64,000 nt of DNA from Archegozetes longisetosus. Taxonomy: Eukaryota; Arthropoda; Arachnida; Sarcoptiformes; Trhypochthoniidae. The stretch is taken from contig JAEMBT020000008.1 of the NCBI GenBank assembly GCA_018873245.2, forward strand, positions 124,001 to 188,000. The letters run 5' to 3'. Position numbers and translations under genes: made by a program. Numbering within the stretch: the first letter of the stretch is position 1; every line of letters starts with the position of its first letter. The notes below the pieces were generated by a model. That model was given only the letters and a program-made list of their open reading frames with translations, had not been told where the DNA came from and made no database searches. Below, one piece after another: positions 1 through 10,110 of this stretch.

Positions 1-1794
1 ACATGTGTCTTCCTATTGTTAAATATTTATTTGAGTTAAATTGAATTTTAATGTTAAAATTATGAACCAAAATAAACGAAATCAAATCTCTCTTCAAGTT
101 AAATATGAAGTTATAAAACTGGTTGATAGTGGTGTGAAAGGTAGTGACATTATTGAAAAATATAACCTAAAAAGTAGATCTACGTTATCAACTATTAAAA
201 AGAGAGAAAAAAATTGATCGAGTTATGAGCAAAATAGCTTGAAATCGAGTCGGAAAAACTAAAAAGTGGCGCTTGCCCAAAATTAGAAGAGGAACTAAGA
301 AAATGGATCGAATTTGTTTGGGATAATACAATTCTTATTACAGACCCAATTATAAAGGAGAAAGCTAAAGAATACGCTAAATTATCTGGAATTAGTAATT
401 TTGAAGCAAGTGATGGATGGCTCGCAAATTTTCGTTTAAGAAATGATATATTGTTCCAAAAAATTCAAGGAGAGTCTGCATCTGTTAACCGAGAAATAGC
501 AACTGATTTTATGAGTGTTAAGTTACATCAACTAATTAAAGACTACAGTCCTGATGATATCTATAATGGAGACGAATTTGGATTATTCTGGAAGTGTAAA
601 CCAGATAAAACTATGTTAGTTAAGGGACAAAAATGTAAAGGAGGAAAAAGAAGTAAAGAGAGGATAACTGTCTTTTTATGTTGTAACATGAGTGACTCTG
701 AAAAACTGAGATTATCGGTTATTGGAAAATATGCTAATCCTCGCTGCTTCAAAAATGTTAATTATAAGTCAGCTGATTATTATAATAACCCGAAGGCGGG
801 GATGAGAAGTGACATTTTAACGAAAATTCTTTCTAAATTCAATAGAAAAATTGCTAAAGAAAAATAGACATGTTCTTCTATTTCTGGACAATTGTAGTGC
901 ACATCCTAAAGGTCTTAATTTTTCGAATATTAAAATTCAATTTTTGCCTAAAAATTCAACATCAGGCTTACAACCCTGTGATGCTGGCATAATAAAATGT
1001 TTAAAAGGTGATTATCGCACACGTTTGATCAAAAAACTGATTGCAAATTTAGAGAATAAAAAGGAATTGAACGTTACACTACTAAATGCGATTGAATTAT
1101 TGGCATATTCTTGGCGTGAAATGAAACGCAAAACTATTGAAAACTGCTTCAGAAAATGTGGTTTCGTTTTAGATTCTGATGAAATTTCACATGAAAGTAA
1201 TTCAAACGACTCCAATCAAACTATTTTGAATGATAATTCTGAAGAGAATTTTTAAACCTTGAAGATGTTTGGAATATCTATACTGAGAGAGCTGGTATTA
1301 ATGGCATAACTTTTGATGACTATTTAAATGTTGACGAAGATTTAGAAATATCGGAAAATGTTGATGAAAGCTCTATAATTGAAAATTTACTTAATCAAAG
1401 TTCAGCTAATAATGATTTATTTAACGAATCTACTGATGAAGATCTACCAGCACCTCAACAATTTAAAGAAAGTGTTACATTTTCTGAAGCTATCGAAGCA
1501 TTGGATGTTTTAAAAACTTCATTTGGAGTAATAATTTCAAAGAAAGTGTTTCAGAAAATCTGCATTCTATAGAAAACGAAATTTTAGATTTTAATATTTT
1601 CAAAAATAGTGTTCAGACACGAATAACAGACTTTTTTAAATAAGTATTTATATTGATTATATTCACTTTAGTTCTACAATACAATATAAGTGCTCTCAAA
1701 CCTATAATATTTTAACTCTCAATATAAAGTACAGCTCAATATAACGAACAACAATTTTTACCCCTTGACTGTTCGTTATATCAAGCTTTCACTG
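1..1794 (+). mobile_element. Tigger/pogo-type DNA transposon, frameshifted, 5' end outside window
   Basis: A broken DDE transposase lies from the ATG at 62 to about 1643. An N-terminal helix-turn-helix-like segment (62-212) is followed by a Tc5/CENP-B-like segment containing GWLANFRLRN (about 418-447), then the DDE core: YNGDEFGLFWK (first Asp, near 573), LFLDNCSAHP (second Asp, near 888) and LQPCDAGIIK (third Asp, near 980). The tail ends ITDFFK then TAA at 1641-1643, typical of Tigger. The frame shifts near 210, 855, 1248 and 1540, several of them in A or T runs, so either decay or homopolymer sequencing error is possible. The 3' inverted terminal repeat ends CACTG at 1790-1794 followed by the TA target dinucleotide at 1795-1796; its subterminal part holds an inverted ATAACGAAC/GTTCGTTAT pair. 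The matching 5' repeat must lie left of base 1. The element encodes its own mobilisation enzyme in intact relatives; this copy cannot as written. Confidence 0.88.
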
Positions 1795-1796
1795 TA

Positions 1797-3150
1797 TTAG
1801 GATATGTTTTATGTGGTTTATTAGCGTTAAAGTCAATTATTTGAGTGACAAAACGTTATTTCTTACTAAATAATGCGATGTAACACTGAATAACAGAAAA
1901 TTTGTGACTAAACTCAAAAAATTAAAAATCGTCTGAGAGAATCAAAACTATAGATAAAATGAGTCAATAAGTTATGCAATTCTCTAATTGATTCAGTTTT
2001 TAAAATATTACTTTTCACGAAATTGCGCAAAACTTTCAAGTTATAAACAATATTAACTTGGCTTAATTTTATTTCTGATTCGATCTTGTTCTGAGAGACA
2101 GTCATTTCTCAATAATTGACCATTCACTTATTGAATATTAACTAATTTGCTTAATCGAACTATTCCTTTTGATTGAAATCTAGAGTCCAATTAATTAGTT
2201 CCTAATATGACATTTATAAAGCTAAAGGTCAAGTGTTCTCATCTGATCGGTTTTTCTCGATTAAACACATTACATTTTTTTCTAGACCTGGATTCATTTT
2301 TAAATTACTAATTAATTAATTAATTAAATGTATTACTATAAAAAATTAGATGAAAGTAATTTTCTCCTAGAAATTTGCATTCAAGTGCTCAAAATTGAAT
2401 AATTGAGTTTAGCAACATTTGTATTTGGCAGTATTTGTTTCTTCTTCGAATCATCTTAAGCATTAGAGATAATCGCTATAAATTGACCCAATTTGAAGCA
2501 ATTGATTGTTTTAATCAATCGCTTTTAATGAAAATCTTATCCTAAATAGTTTTTCTATCAATGTTCAGCCAAAAGGAAGTTCGCAAGTCAAATGTGAGTC
2601 ACAAGAAATTAGAACTACTATGATTAAACTTGAATATGATTATTTTATACTTGGACACGAAAATGTTCTATATACTGTATTTACAGTATTGAATTCCAAA
2701 AATTCGCATTAATTTAAATGCGCGTTCAACTGAAGGTAAAAGTAATTGATACCTATATTGCGCTATCTAAACTCGACCTTGCAAAAAATATCTCTTTATG
2801 CAATAATTGAAATTGTTTATCTAATCCTTTGTGGCGTGCTCAGTGTTAATCTGTTACCTTTGCTTGTACTAATTGAATCATTTACTTCAATAGATTTACG
2901 AACTTGTTAGCAAAGTCAGTCTTTTGTTAATTCAATTGTCGCTATATTTGTTGGATTGTTTAAGAATAACCATTATTAAGTTTTCAAAGGTTAAAATTTG
3001 AAATATCAATTGGATTCAAGTCTGAATTGACTGCTTAGAGTTATTAACAGCCTGATTAAGTTACAAAGTTATTTCACAATCAAATAAAATCGATAATAAC
3101 CTTAATCTTTATTCATATAAATATAAAAATGATAAATAAATAGTTCATAC
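1797..3150. other. Intergenic, no recognisable feature
   Basis: AT-rich sequence with stops in all frames. I searched it for further exons of the MFS gene represented at 3151-3274 (minus strand, next exon expected here) and saw no WTIEMW-like or other transporter signature. Confidence 0.5.
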
Positions 3151-3274
3151 TTAAGGCTCCAATCGTGTAACTAAAAGATCTAATCGTATAAATAAGTGAT
3201 ATTTTATCAATTGAAGTTTCAAAGACATGGCTCAATGATGTAAGAGTCGGACCAATTACACTGTAATTGACAGC
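3151..3274 (-). pseudogene. Orphan exon of an MFSD4/NaGLT1-like MFS transporter
   Basis: This minus-strand stretch translates as AVNYSVIGPTLTSLSHVFET and continues to SFSYTIGAL, matching the second coding segment of the three transporter genes at 14-26 kb (their GITCTSVGPCLVDLKNIF and SIGYVCGSL). It is framed by a good acceptor (TTTGCAG before 3274) and donor (GTATGAAC after 3151), and it ends in phase 1 as do the paralogues. No preceding N-terminal exon and no following membrane exon is visible within several kilobases either way. It may be a leftover exon of a lost or rearranged family member, or part of a gene with very long introns. The exon itself carries no stop. Confidence 0.6.
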
Positions 3275-3448
3275 CTGCAAATTAAAAAAATTAATTAAAT
3301 GAAATTTCGATAATAATAACAATGATTTATTATTTTTCTTAATAAACTGAATCGATATAGTGTTAAATGAATATACATTACAATTGGAAGTGATCATCAG
3401 ATATACTGCTGACTACTAATACAATATAACCTATGATCTAGTTTAAAA

Positions 3449-3537
3449 TCATATCGTGTTTGGAGTGTTATAAAGTGCTGTCTCTAATGTCATTTCAATT
3501 GTAGTTACAACTTTATAGTACTCCAAACACGATATGA
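3449..3537. repeat. Short hairpin with 28-bp arms
   Basis: Bases 3449-3476 are the reverse complement of 3510-3537 with two mismatches, separated by a 33-base loop. The arm core is CATATCGTGTTTGGAGT. The size suits either a tiny MITE or a microRNA-like precursor; nothing in the sequence decides between them. Confidence 0.75.
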
Positions 3538-4245
3538 AGACTTGAAAGCGATCTATCCTGAGCTATAGTCATGTCTTGCCCCAAGTATTGTTTAGGCATG
3601 AATTCATGTAGTCCGTTAAGTTTAGTTGTTTAATATATTTAGTTAAGTGGTTTTTTCAACGCGCTCAATCGTGAGTTGTTAAGCTATCAAAGTATTATTG
3701 ATGAGCTCATCACTATTGACAATAATTAGCCAGAACGAATAGCCAAACTATCATACAATAGCTCAATGCTTTCAGATTAATTTGAAAGTGAACATCAAAT
3801 ATTGTAAAGTATTGAAGATCTTTTAAAATGAACACTTTATTGTTTAGGTTTGGCTTTTCAAAAATGCTAAACAAGTTTGGATTTTGAGCAAGAAGAGCAA
3901 AGTCTAACCGTTTGTTTCAATTTGAATGTTCTAACAATTGCATGCAGAAGTTGTTGCGGAGCTCCAATTATTGTATTTGAAAGTCATACTTTTTCAATAA
4001 GGAAAAAATAACTCAAACATAGTAATTGGACTTAAGCGCGAATTGCAAGGCTCATAGTTTTACTAAAAATCATTATAAACTCAGTTATACAAAGTATATT
4101 AAGTTTGCTATGAACATTTTTGCAAATTTCCAAAATAAGTTTCAATTAAGCCTTTGCTAAAATTATTTTATTCTGTTTGATAACTAAATACTACGCAATT
4201 GACGTCTAACATGACTTATCTAACGAATAAAATTTAGACTTAATT

Positions 4246-5240
4246 GTCAGACCATAACTTGGAGAATATGTTATAATCGACCAGTAGAGACCACGATTTT
4301 GGGTAAAATCCAGGTTTTTGCTATAACTTGTGCCGATCTTAGCTGATATAGTTGCAGGTGAAAACTTAAAATCTCCGAGAATTGCTAACTTTTATAAGAG
4401 ATCCCTAACTTATAAGCAAATAATACCTTAAAAGCACATATGGTTTTGCTGTGATAGCAATACTGATGTGTGATATTTGTGATAAATATTTTATACTTCG
4501 TACTAAACTTAATCTCTAAAATGCAAGATCTACTATATTACATTTTAATGATCACATCGAATGTGATTTCTCTATTTATGAGTCAAATGAATTGTATGAA
4601 TAGCTGTAATTAAGTGAAAAATTTTATAAAGCCCTCTACTGTCCAAATTTACTCTTAAAGTAAAACCTTTTAATTGACTGAAACTTTCCAACAATTTTCG
4701 GTATTCCACTGAGGTGTGATCCACAAGTAATGAGTGATCTATACACTGACTGTAGACCCTGAGGTGTGATCTACATAGTATGTGACACATACAAACTTCT
4801 CATACATAATAAGTAAAACTAAACTTATTTTATAAAGCTGATTTTAAAAATTGAAATTACAAACTAAAAATCTGTAAAAAAATATAAATAAATGATATAA
4901 AAAATGAAAATATACATATAGAACTACTTTTAAAAGTATATAAAACTAATGGGGTGCATTTTACAGTTAGGACAACTATTTACATTATTTTGCGAACAAT
5001 TTCTAGAAAAACTACAAAACTACAATTTCATAGTTTTTGTATAAAACTACACATGTGTTTTACAAATAGTAATTTTCCAAAATCAGTTTAAGTTAAGTTT
5101 AGCTGACTTTGACTATAGATCATACCTCAGGGTCTAAATGAATGTGTAGATCACACCTCAGTAGAATACCCAATCTTCTAAATAGCGCTCGAAAATTGTG
5201 GTCTCTATCGATCAGGTATTTGGTCTACGAGGTGTCTGAC
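4246..5240. mobile_element. Inverted-repeat (fold-back) non-autonomous element, ~1 kb
   Basis: The ends are inverted copies: GTCAGAC at 4246 against GTCTGAC ending at 5240, with AGAGACCAC (about 4286) matching GTGGTCTCT (about 5197). A second inverted pair lies inside: GGTATTCCACTGAGGTGTGATC and TAGACCCTGAGGTG (about 4699-4770) against 5118-5170, continuing with weaker similarity to about 4860 and 5080. There is no transposase reading frame. I could not identify a target-site duplication, so the exact limits and superfamily are open. Confidence 0.65.
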
Positions 5241-5956
5241 CTTTAGCCTTAAAACATTGTTAGTGTCACTTAACTCAAACAGTGTATCAAATCTTTCGAA
5301 TTAGTCATTATTTATGTCTAGACTAATATTTAATAAATGATTGAATAATACATACATTTGCGAAGTACGAGAAAAAAATACTTAATGTCAGAAAATTCTT
5401 ATAATTAAATAATAAACTCATTCGATTGGATTCCATCATTCAATACAATAGCTTTGATATTTGTGTGTTTAGTTTATTATTTGATCAATTACTTTGTTCT
5501 TATTTAATTAACAAAAGATCGTAATGATTGTAATTGGTTCAGCCAATAATCACATTTGAAGATCAATAGCTATTAGTATTCATACGAAGTGTACATTTGA
5601 CGAAAATGAATAGCTGTACCAAATATAAAGTAAAGAGCTTCACATTTATCACAAATAAGTTTGACTCTCATTTGTTTAATTATATTTTATGATTCATATG
5701 CGGTATAAAACTAAAGTGAGTTTAATTGTAGTGCTTTGCGCATGTATCGAGTAAAACAAAAATGCTCAGTTAAACAACATATGAGTTGCATTGCTCAATA
5801 AATAGCTTATCGTATTTAATAGTGTCAGGCAATTACTAATTGAGCACATGAACGATGTTTTACTTGTTTTGTTTACACATTCTCACAGCAATTTAAACAA
5901 AACAATTTAAGGAACACGAAATCAGTATCAAATAAGGCAAAAAGAAAAACAAAATG
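5241..5956. other. Intergenic, AT-rich
   Basis: No coding or repeat signal recognised. The last bases before the tRNA gene (about 5936-5955) are A-rich, giving T runs on the minus strand that would serve as the RNA polymerase III terminator of the tRNA. Confidence 0.5.
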
Positions 5957-6028
5957 TGGAGGTGCCGGGGATTGAACCCGGGGCCTTTCACATGCGAAGC
6001 GAACGCTCTACCACTGAGCTACACCCCC
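5957..6028 (-). tRNA. tRNA-Ala (anticodon CGC)
   Basis: The minus strand reads GGGGGTGTAGCTCAGTGG... and ends ...CCGGCACCTCCA. The acceptor stem GGGGGTG pairs with CACCTCC (one G-T pair), the D arm contains the A box (TAGCTCAGTGG), and the T arm contains the B box GGTTCAATCC. The anticodon stem TTCGC/GTGAA encloses the loop TTCGCAT, giving anticodon CGC for alanine. There is no intron and no encoded CCA. T-rich sequence follows on the minus strand as a pol III terminator. Confidence 0.96.
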
Positions 6029-6132
6029 TCAATAGAAAGTGAGCGCTTATTTTGTTCCTCTAAATCAAATATGCAAACAATGAATCGCATCCAAAAAAAT
6101 AAAGTTAAAAAGTGAAGAACTGTTTCCTTTTA

Positions 6133-6759
6133 TTACGCCCAGAAATGTATGCTTCGAATATTCTGCTTAGGACCAGTATGATTCGAAAAGTTTGATAGGT
6201 TTGCGTAATTTAAGTACTGCTTTACTTGGATCAAAGCCCTCATTTCCAAAGGGTTTAAGTGACAAAATTGTAAAAAATTACATTTAGATCTTTTCATTCG
6301 AATAATAAAGCTTAGAATCAAATGTCGATGTTGTTTCCAATAGAATCAGCTTAAATATTGTAGAAAATTGCAATTTAAAATCTTGTAAAGTGAATTGAAA
6401 TGATAAAACTTTCTCGATAATCGATTCGATGCAACCTAAGCCCCTTTGGAAATGAACCAGGAGATTGTGCACATATTTTTATAAATGAATTGAAAGTGTT
6501 GCAGCACATCGTATATTAAATAAAACTATTGAAGACATTGTATAAACAAAGCTTTACGCATATCTTTCGCCAAGAATTGCTTTGAAGGCGGTTTGAATGG
6601 ATTGAGGAAAATGATGGGTTCATCTACAAAAATATGCACACAATAGTTCTCCGTTAGTAACTGCGAGTTAGGTCGACAATTCATATAAAACCTCATAAAA
6701 TTGATGGTTCTCAACAAATAGACGATTTTTAAAATTTGGCGCTTAAAACCTTCAAACAT
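6133..6759 (-). other. Three successive small minus-strand ORFs, unrecognised
   Basis: Open frames of 77, 62 and 62 codons (6759-6526, 6472-6284, 6321-6133) follow each other on the minus strand and the last stop overlaps TAATAAA. Their spacing would suit one spliced or frameshifted gene of about 200 residues, but I could not find splice sites giving a convincing join and I recognise no family. CATTTCCAAAGG at 6240 recurs inverted at about 6442, hinting at a small inverted repeat instead. Treat as unassigned. Confidence 0.2.
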
Positions 6760-7217
6760 AGCAGTTTAATGTTCGATTAATATAACTAACTGTGTGATAA
6801 AAGTAAAATATTTGACAGTTACAATTAGATGTGATTAATCGTTCTATCAGATTAAGAACGCTTCATATCAAATAGAAATCAATTTAATGATGACCATTGA
6901 AAATAACGATCAAATTACTGAATAATTTGTAAAAATCAAAATTACAAACAAATGATGACAATTACTTGACATTCCGAATGGATCAGTCAATTGATGACTA
7001 AGTTTTAATTAGTCAAAAATTAAAATACAAAGTTTTCACTATAAAATTAGAGATATGTTTCGTAGAACATATATTTATACAAAAGGATGAAATGCAAGCA
7101 TTTAATGGAGAACATATCGTCAAAAGCTTATGGAATCACAGTTCAATTATAAGTAATGCTGATATGACATCAAATTATTTTTTAAGCTTCATTTGTTCAG
7201 CTCCAGATTCGATTTTT

Positions 7218-7614
7218 CTATTTACCGTAACCACCTTTACCTTTTCCGCCATACCCGCCGCCTCCGTATCCTCTTCCACCACCTCCGTAGCCACCACGTT
7301 TTCCTATAAGATTCACAATTTCATCATAACTATTCGATAGATCATTGATTTGGTCAGACCTCCTCCGTAACCACCAATTCCACGTCCACCGCCATATCCT
7401 CCACCACCCTTACCTATTGATAATAAAATGTTTTGCACATATTGAAACATTATTGTTTACAACTTGAACAATCGGATATACCATATCCTCGACCGCCTCC
7501 ACCACCATACCCACGACCCCGTCCGCCGCCATAACCACCACATTCTACTACTTCAAGATGAAGTGCAATTATTAAAATAAGAGACAAGGCAAGAATGATC
7601 GCAAACTTTCTCAT
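7218..7614 (-). CDS. Glycine-rich secreted protein (90 aa), three exons
   Basis: Exons 7614-7482, 7413-7360 and 7303-7218 join in phase 1 to give about 90 residues. Residues 1-25 form a signal peptide (MRKFAIILALSLILI core, ending VVEC). The mature part is almost entirely GGY/GGG/GRG repeats (GGYGGGRGRGYGGGGGRGYG and so on), ending GGYGK. A TATA-like TATTTAAA sits about 65 bases upstream on the minus strand. Such proteins in arthropods include cuticle and silk components and glycine-rich antimicrobial peptides; the sequence cannot say which. Each intron interrupts a glycine codon after its first base, so exons are interchangeable in frame. A second gene of the same design lies divergently at 9061. 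Confidence 0.85.
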
Positions 7615-7678
7615 TCTTAATTGACTGGTCTTTCACTGCAACTTAAGACAACTGATTAAGTCATTTGAAAGAACTGAG

Positions 7679-7686
7679 TTTAAATA
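7679..7686 (-). promoter_or_regulatory. TATA-like box of the minus-strand glycine-rich gene
   Basis: TATTTAAA on the minus strand, about 65 bases before the ATG at 7614, a normal distance for a short 5' leader. Confidence 0.5.
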
Positions 7687-7759
7687 GTCGGCCGACAAAG
7701 CGCTTAAAGTTGTTGAACAATCTCTTTTCGTATTGTTTCATATGCATTTCAAGGTCTCT

Positions 7760-8976
7760 ATTAATTGAAACCATTTTTACTATTACTTAAACTACCATTA
7801 AGTGAAATGAGGAGATGTACTTGAATTAACCAAACTATTAATTCGAAAATCATGAGTTTTGCTTCAATATGATTAATTAAAAAAACATTAAAGCACGAAT
7901 CAAAACTATGGGAAAAACTAGTTCTTAAGTGTTGTTTCCAAATAGCAATAGATTCATGAGTTACTTCACTAATCATTATTACAAACTATGTGTTTGGCAA
8001 TGAATTGTTGTTTTCCCTTTTATTTTGAAGTGTTTAGTTTTTTGTACTTTGTTAACATTGACACAGTTCTGACTGTTGAGACCGAGTAACTCACTGTCGT
8101 ATGACTTCATTCATTAATTTGTGTTTCACTAAATAGTATTGAAAAACAAAATTATTATTATTTTGTCAGACATGTGTTAAATTTGCATTTTATGTGACTT
8201 TCATTATTTTTATATTATTGTTAGACTTGACATTGAGCCACTTTTGCAATGATTCATTACAATCATTAATGCTAACTTAGTATTGATTTATTTTACAATT
8301 ATTCATGTATTAACAAATTTAGACATGATTTAAGCATTTTCAAAAATGTTTTCATAACTCGATAATGAACTAGGCCGTCCAGCCATCGAAAACAACTCTA
8401 AATTAACTTAATCAATTAGCGGTTTCGAAACCAGGACGAAAAACAACAAATTCGATTCAGTTTGAACCCAATTCCACAAGTCGTAGGAATAATTGACTTG
8501 CTCTCGTATCTCTTCATCACTTATCATAATTTACTTATAAATGAACATTGAGATCATCTTATTTATGTGTTTTGATCACTTGCAGTAGCCGTTGAACACA
8601 TGCGTCGAACATTCGTTTTGATAATTACAGAACAAGCTTTAAATTGTGTTCGAACTGCAGCAATGTATGCGAGATTATAGAAATAGGAAACTTCGATTGT
8701 CTTCAAGTAGTTAAGTGATTCATACTATTTCAACCATATTTCAATGATAGCTTGCGAGAGAAGCGTTCTCAATGTTAGACTCAATTTAACAAAGACTCAA
8801 TTGTGACATTACGATCCTTGAAGTCAATTGGTTCCAACTCTTTAATATTACTCGACTATGAATGCTAGCAATTATTTGAAACATTGATAAATCTCCTTCA
8901 AAATAGACATGCTGCCCGAAAAATAGTATTCTAAATTGTTCTTCACCTTCAAATATGATGGAGAGATTCAGATTTG
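7760..8976. other. Intergenic between divergent glycine-rich genes
   Basis: About 1.2 kb of AT-rich sequence with no exon or repeat that I recognise. It holds the upstream regions of both flanking glycine-rich genes. Confidence 0.45.
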
Positions 8977-8984
8977 TATATAAG
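8977..8984 (+). promoter_or_regulatory. TATA box of the plus-strand glycine-rich gene
   Basis: TATATAAG, 77 bases upstream of the ATG at 9061. Confidence 0.65.
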
Positions 8985-9060
8985 GCAAAATCACTTCAAA
9001 TCCATTTTACTATTTTGAAAGCATTCGGTCAATCAGTACTTGAGTTTAAGCAATAAAAAC

Positions 9061-9889
9061 ATGAGTAAACTACTGATTCTTATTTTTTGTGCATTACTTG
9101 TTATTGCTTTCATAGAAGTTGGAGAATGTGGTCTTAAAGGAGGTTTCGGACTTGGAAGAGGTAAAGAACGGAATACTGAACTTAATATTTACACGACCTT
9201 CTAGTAACTTACATTTCAAACATTAGGTTATGGGGGAGGAGGCCGACGATTTGCAAAAGGTAAGCATAATTTCACTTGACAAACAAGTCTCGCAGCCATT
9301 CATTCGATTCTGGTCAATTTTTGTTTTAAATTTTATTCTGAAAAACAGAACAAATATCAGTATAATCAACAGAATGATATCAAAAAAGTTTTGAGAACAA
9401 TTATTAGAAAGTTGCTTATCGTTCGAATTCAACTTTCTCGTCGATAGCGATGTGAAAGGCATAAATGTGAGAATTAAGCTTTTTGACGCCAATTAACGGC
9501 ATAGATTAGCAGGAGTTGGTGGTTTGCTTATTTCGTCGATTCGTTTAGGACTCAGCGATTCAATTTGCTCAGATCGTGTAGTTTTTGAACTAGGGAAAAG
9601 CCAAACCTCAAAAATATGATCACTTACCAAATATTTGTTCAAGTCATTAAATCTTATTTAAAATAAATAATTTTCTAGGAGGCATAAGACTAGGCGGCTT
9701 TGGTGGCAAACGATTCAGATCTGGTGGGTATGGAGGTAAACTTGGTGGCTTTGGTGGCTATGGAAAAGGTTTGCGATCGGGAGGCTTCGGTAAGAATCAT
9801 ATTTGTGTTTAGTATTGATTAAGGTGGTTTGCATCGTTCAAATAGGAGGAATCGGTTTAGCCAAAGGCGGATACGGATGGAAGGGATGA
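9061..9889 (+). CDS. Glycine-rich secreted protein (95 aa), four exons
   Basis: Exons 9061-9160, 9227-9259, 9679-9789 and 9846-9889 join in phase 1 throughout to about 95 residues. The signal peptide is MSKLLILIFCALLVIAFIEV, ending near GEC. The mature chain is rich in Gly with Arg, Lys, Phe and Tyr (GLKGGFGLGRGYGGGGRR, FGGKRFRSGGYGGK, KGGYGWKG), so it is strongly basic. Small basic Gly-rich secreted peptides can be antimicrobial or structural; function is not shown. The layout matches the 7218-7614 gene (signal peptide plus Gly-rich exons cut after the first base of a Gly codon), so the two are probably old duplicates in head-to-head order. AATAAA lies at 9979-9984. Confidence 0.85.
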
Positions 9890-9978
9890 ACTTTGTTCAG
9901 GACAGACGCTTAAAGATACTTGACAATTGTTATAAAAAAATTGATAACTTTATTGATCTTTTCTTCAAACGATGTATC

Positions 9979-9984
9979 AATAAA
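9979..9984 (+). terminator. Polyadenylation signal AATAAA
   Basis: Canonical AATAAA about 90 bases after the stop of the 9061-9889 gene. Confidence 0.6.
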
Positions 9985-10110
9985 TGTTTGTAATAAGTTG
10001 AAGAGTTATTTTCATCAAATAAAAAACATAGAATTGAAGCTAATCTGAAACTAAAATAAAACTAATATGATAATAATTTAAAAGTGACTATAGAAATAAA
10101 GAGCCAACTT

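Noticed and set aside
4572..4790. 72-codon minus-strand ORF
   Set aside because: Inside an inverted-repeat element, with repeats rather than protein motifs.
7092..7340. 82-codon plus-strand ORF
   Set aside because: It is the antisense of the glycine-rich gene's last exons; composition explains the open frame.
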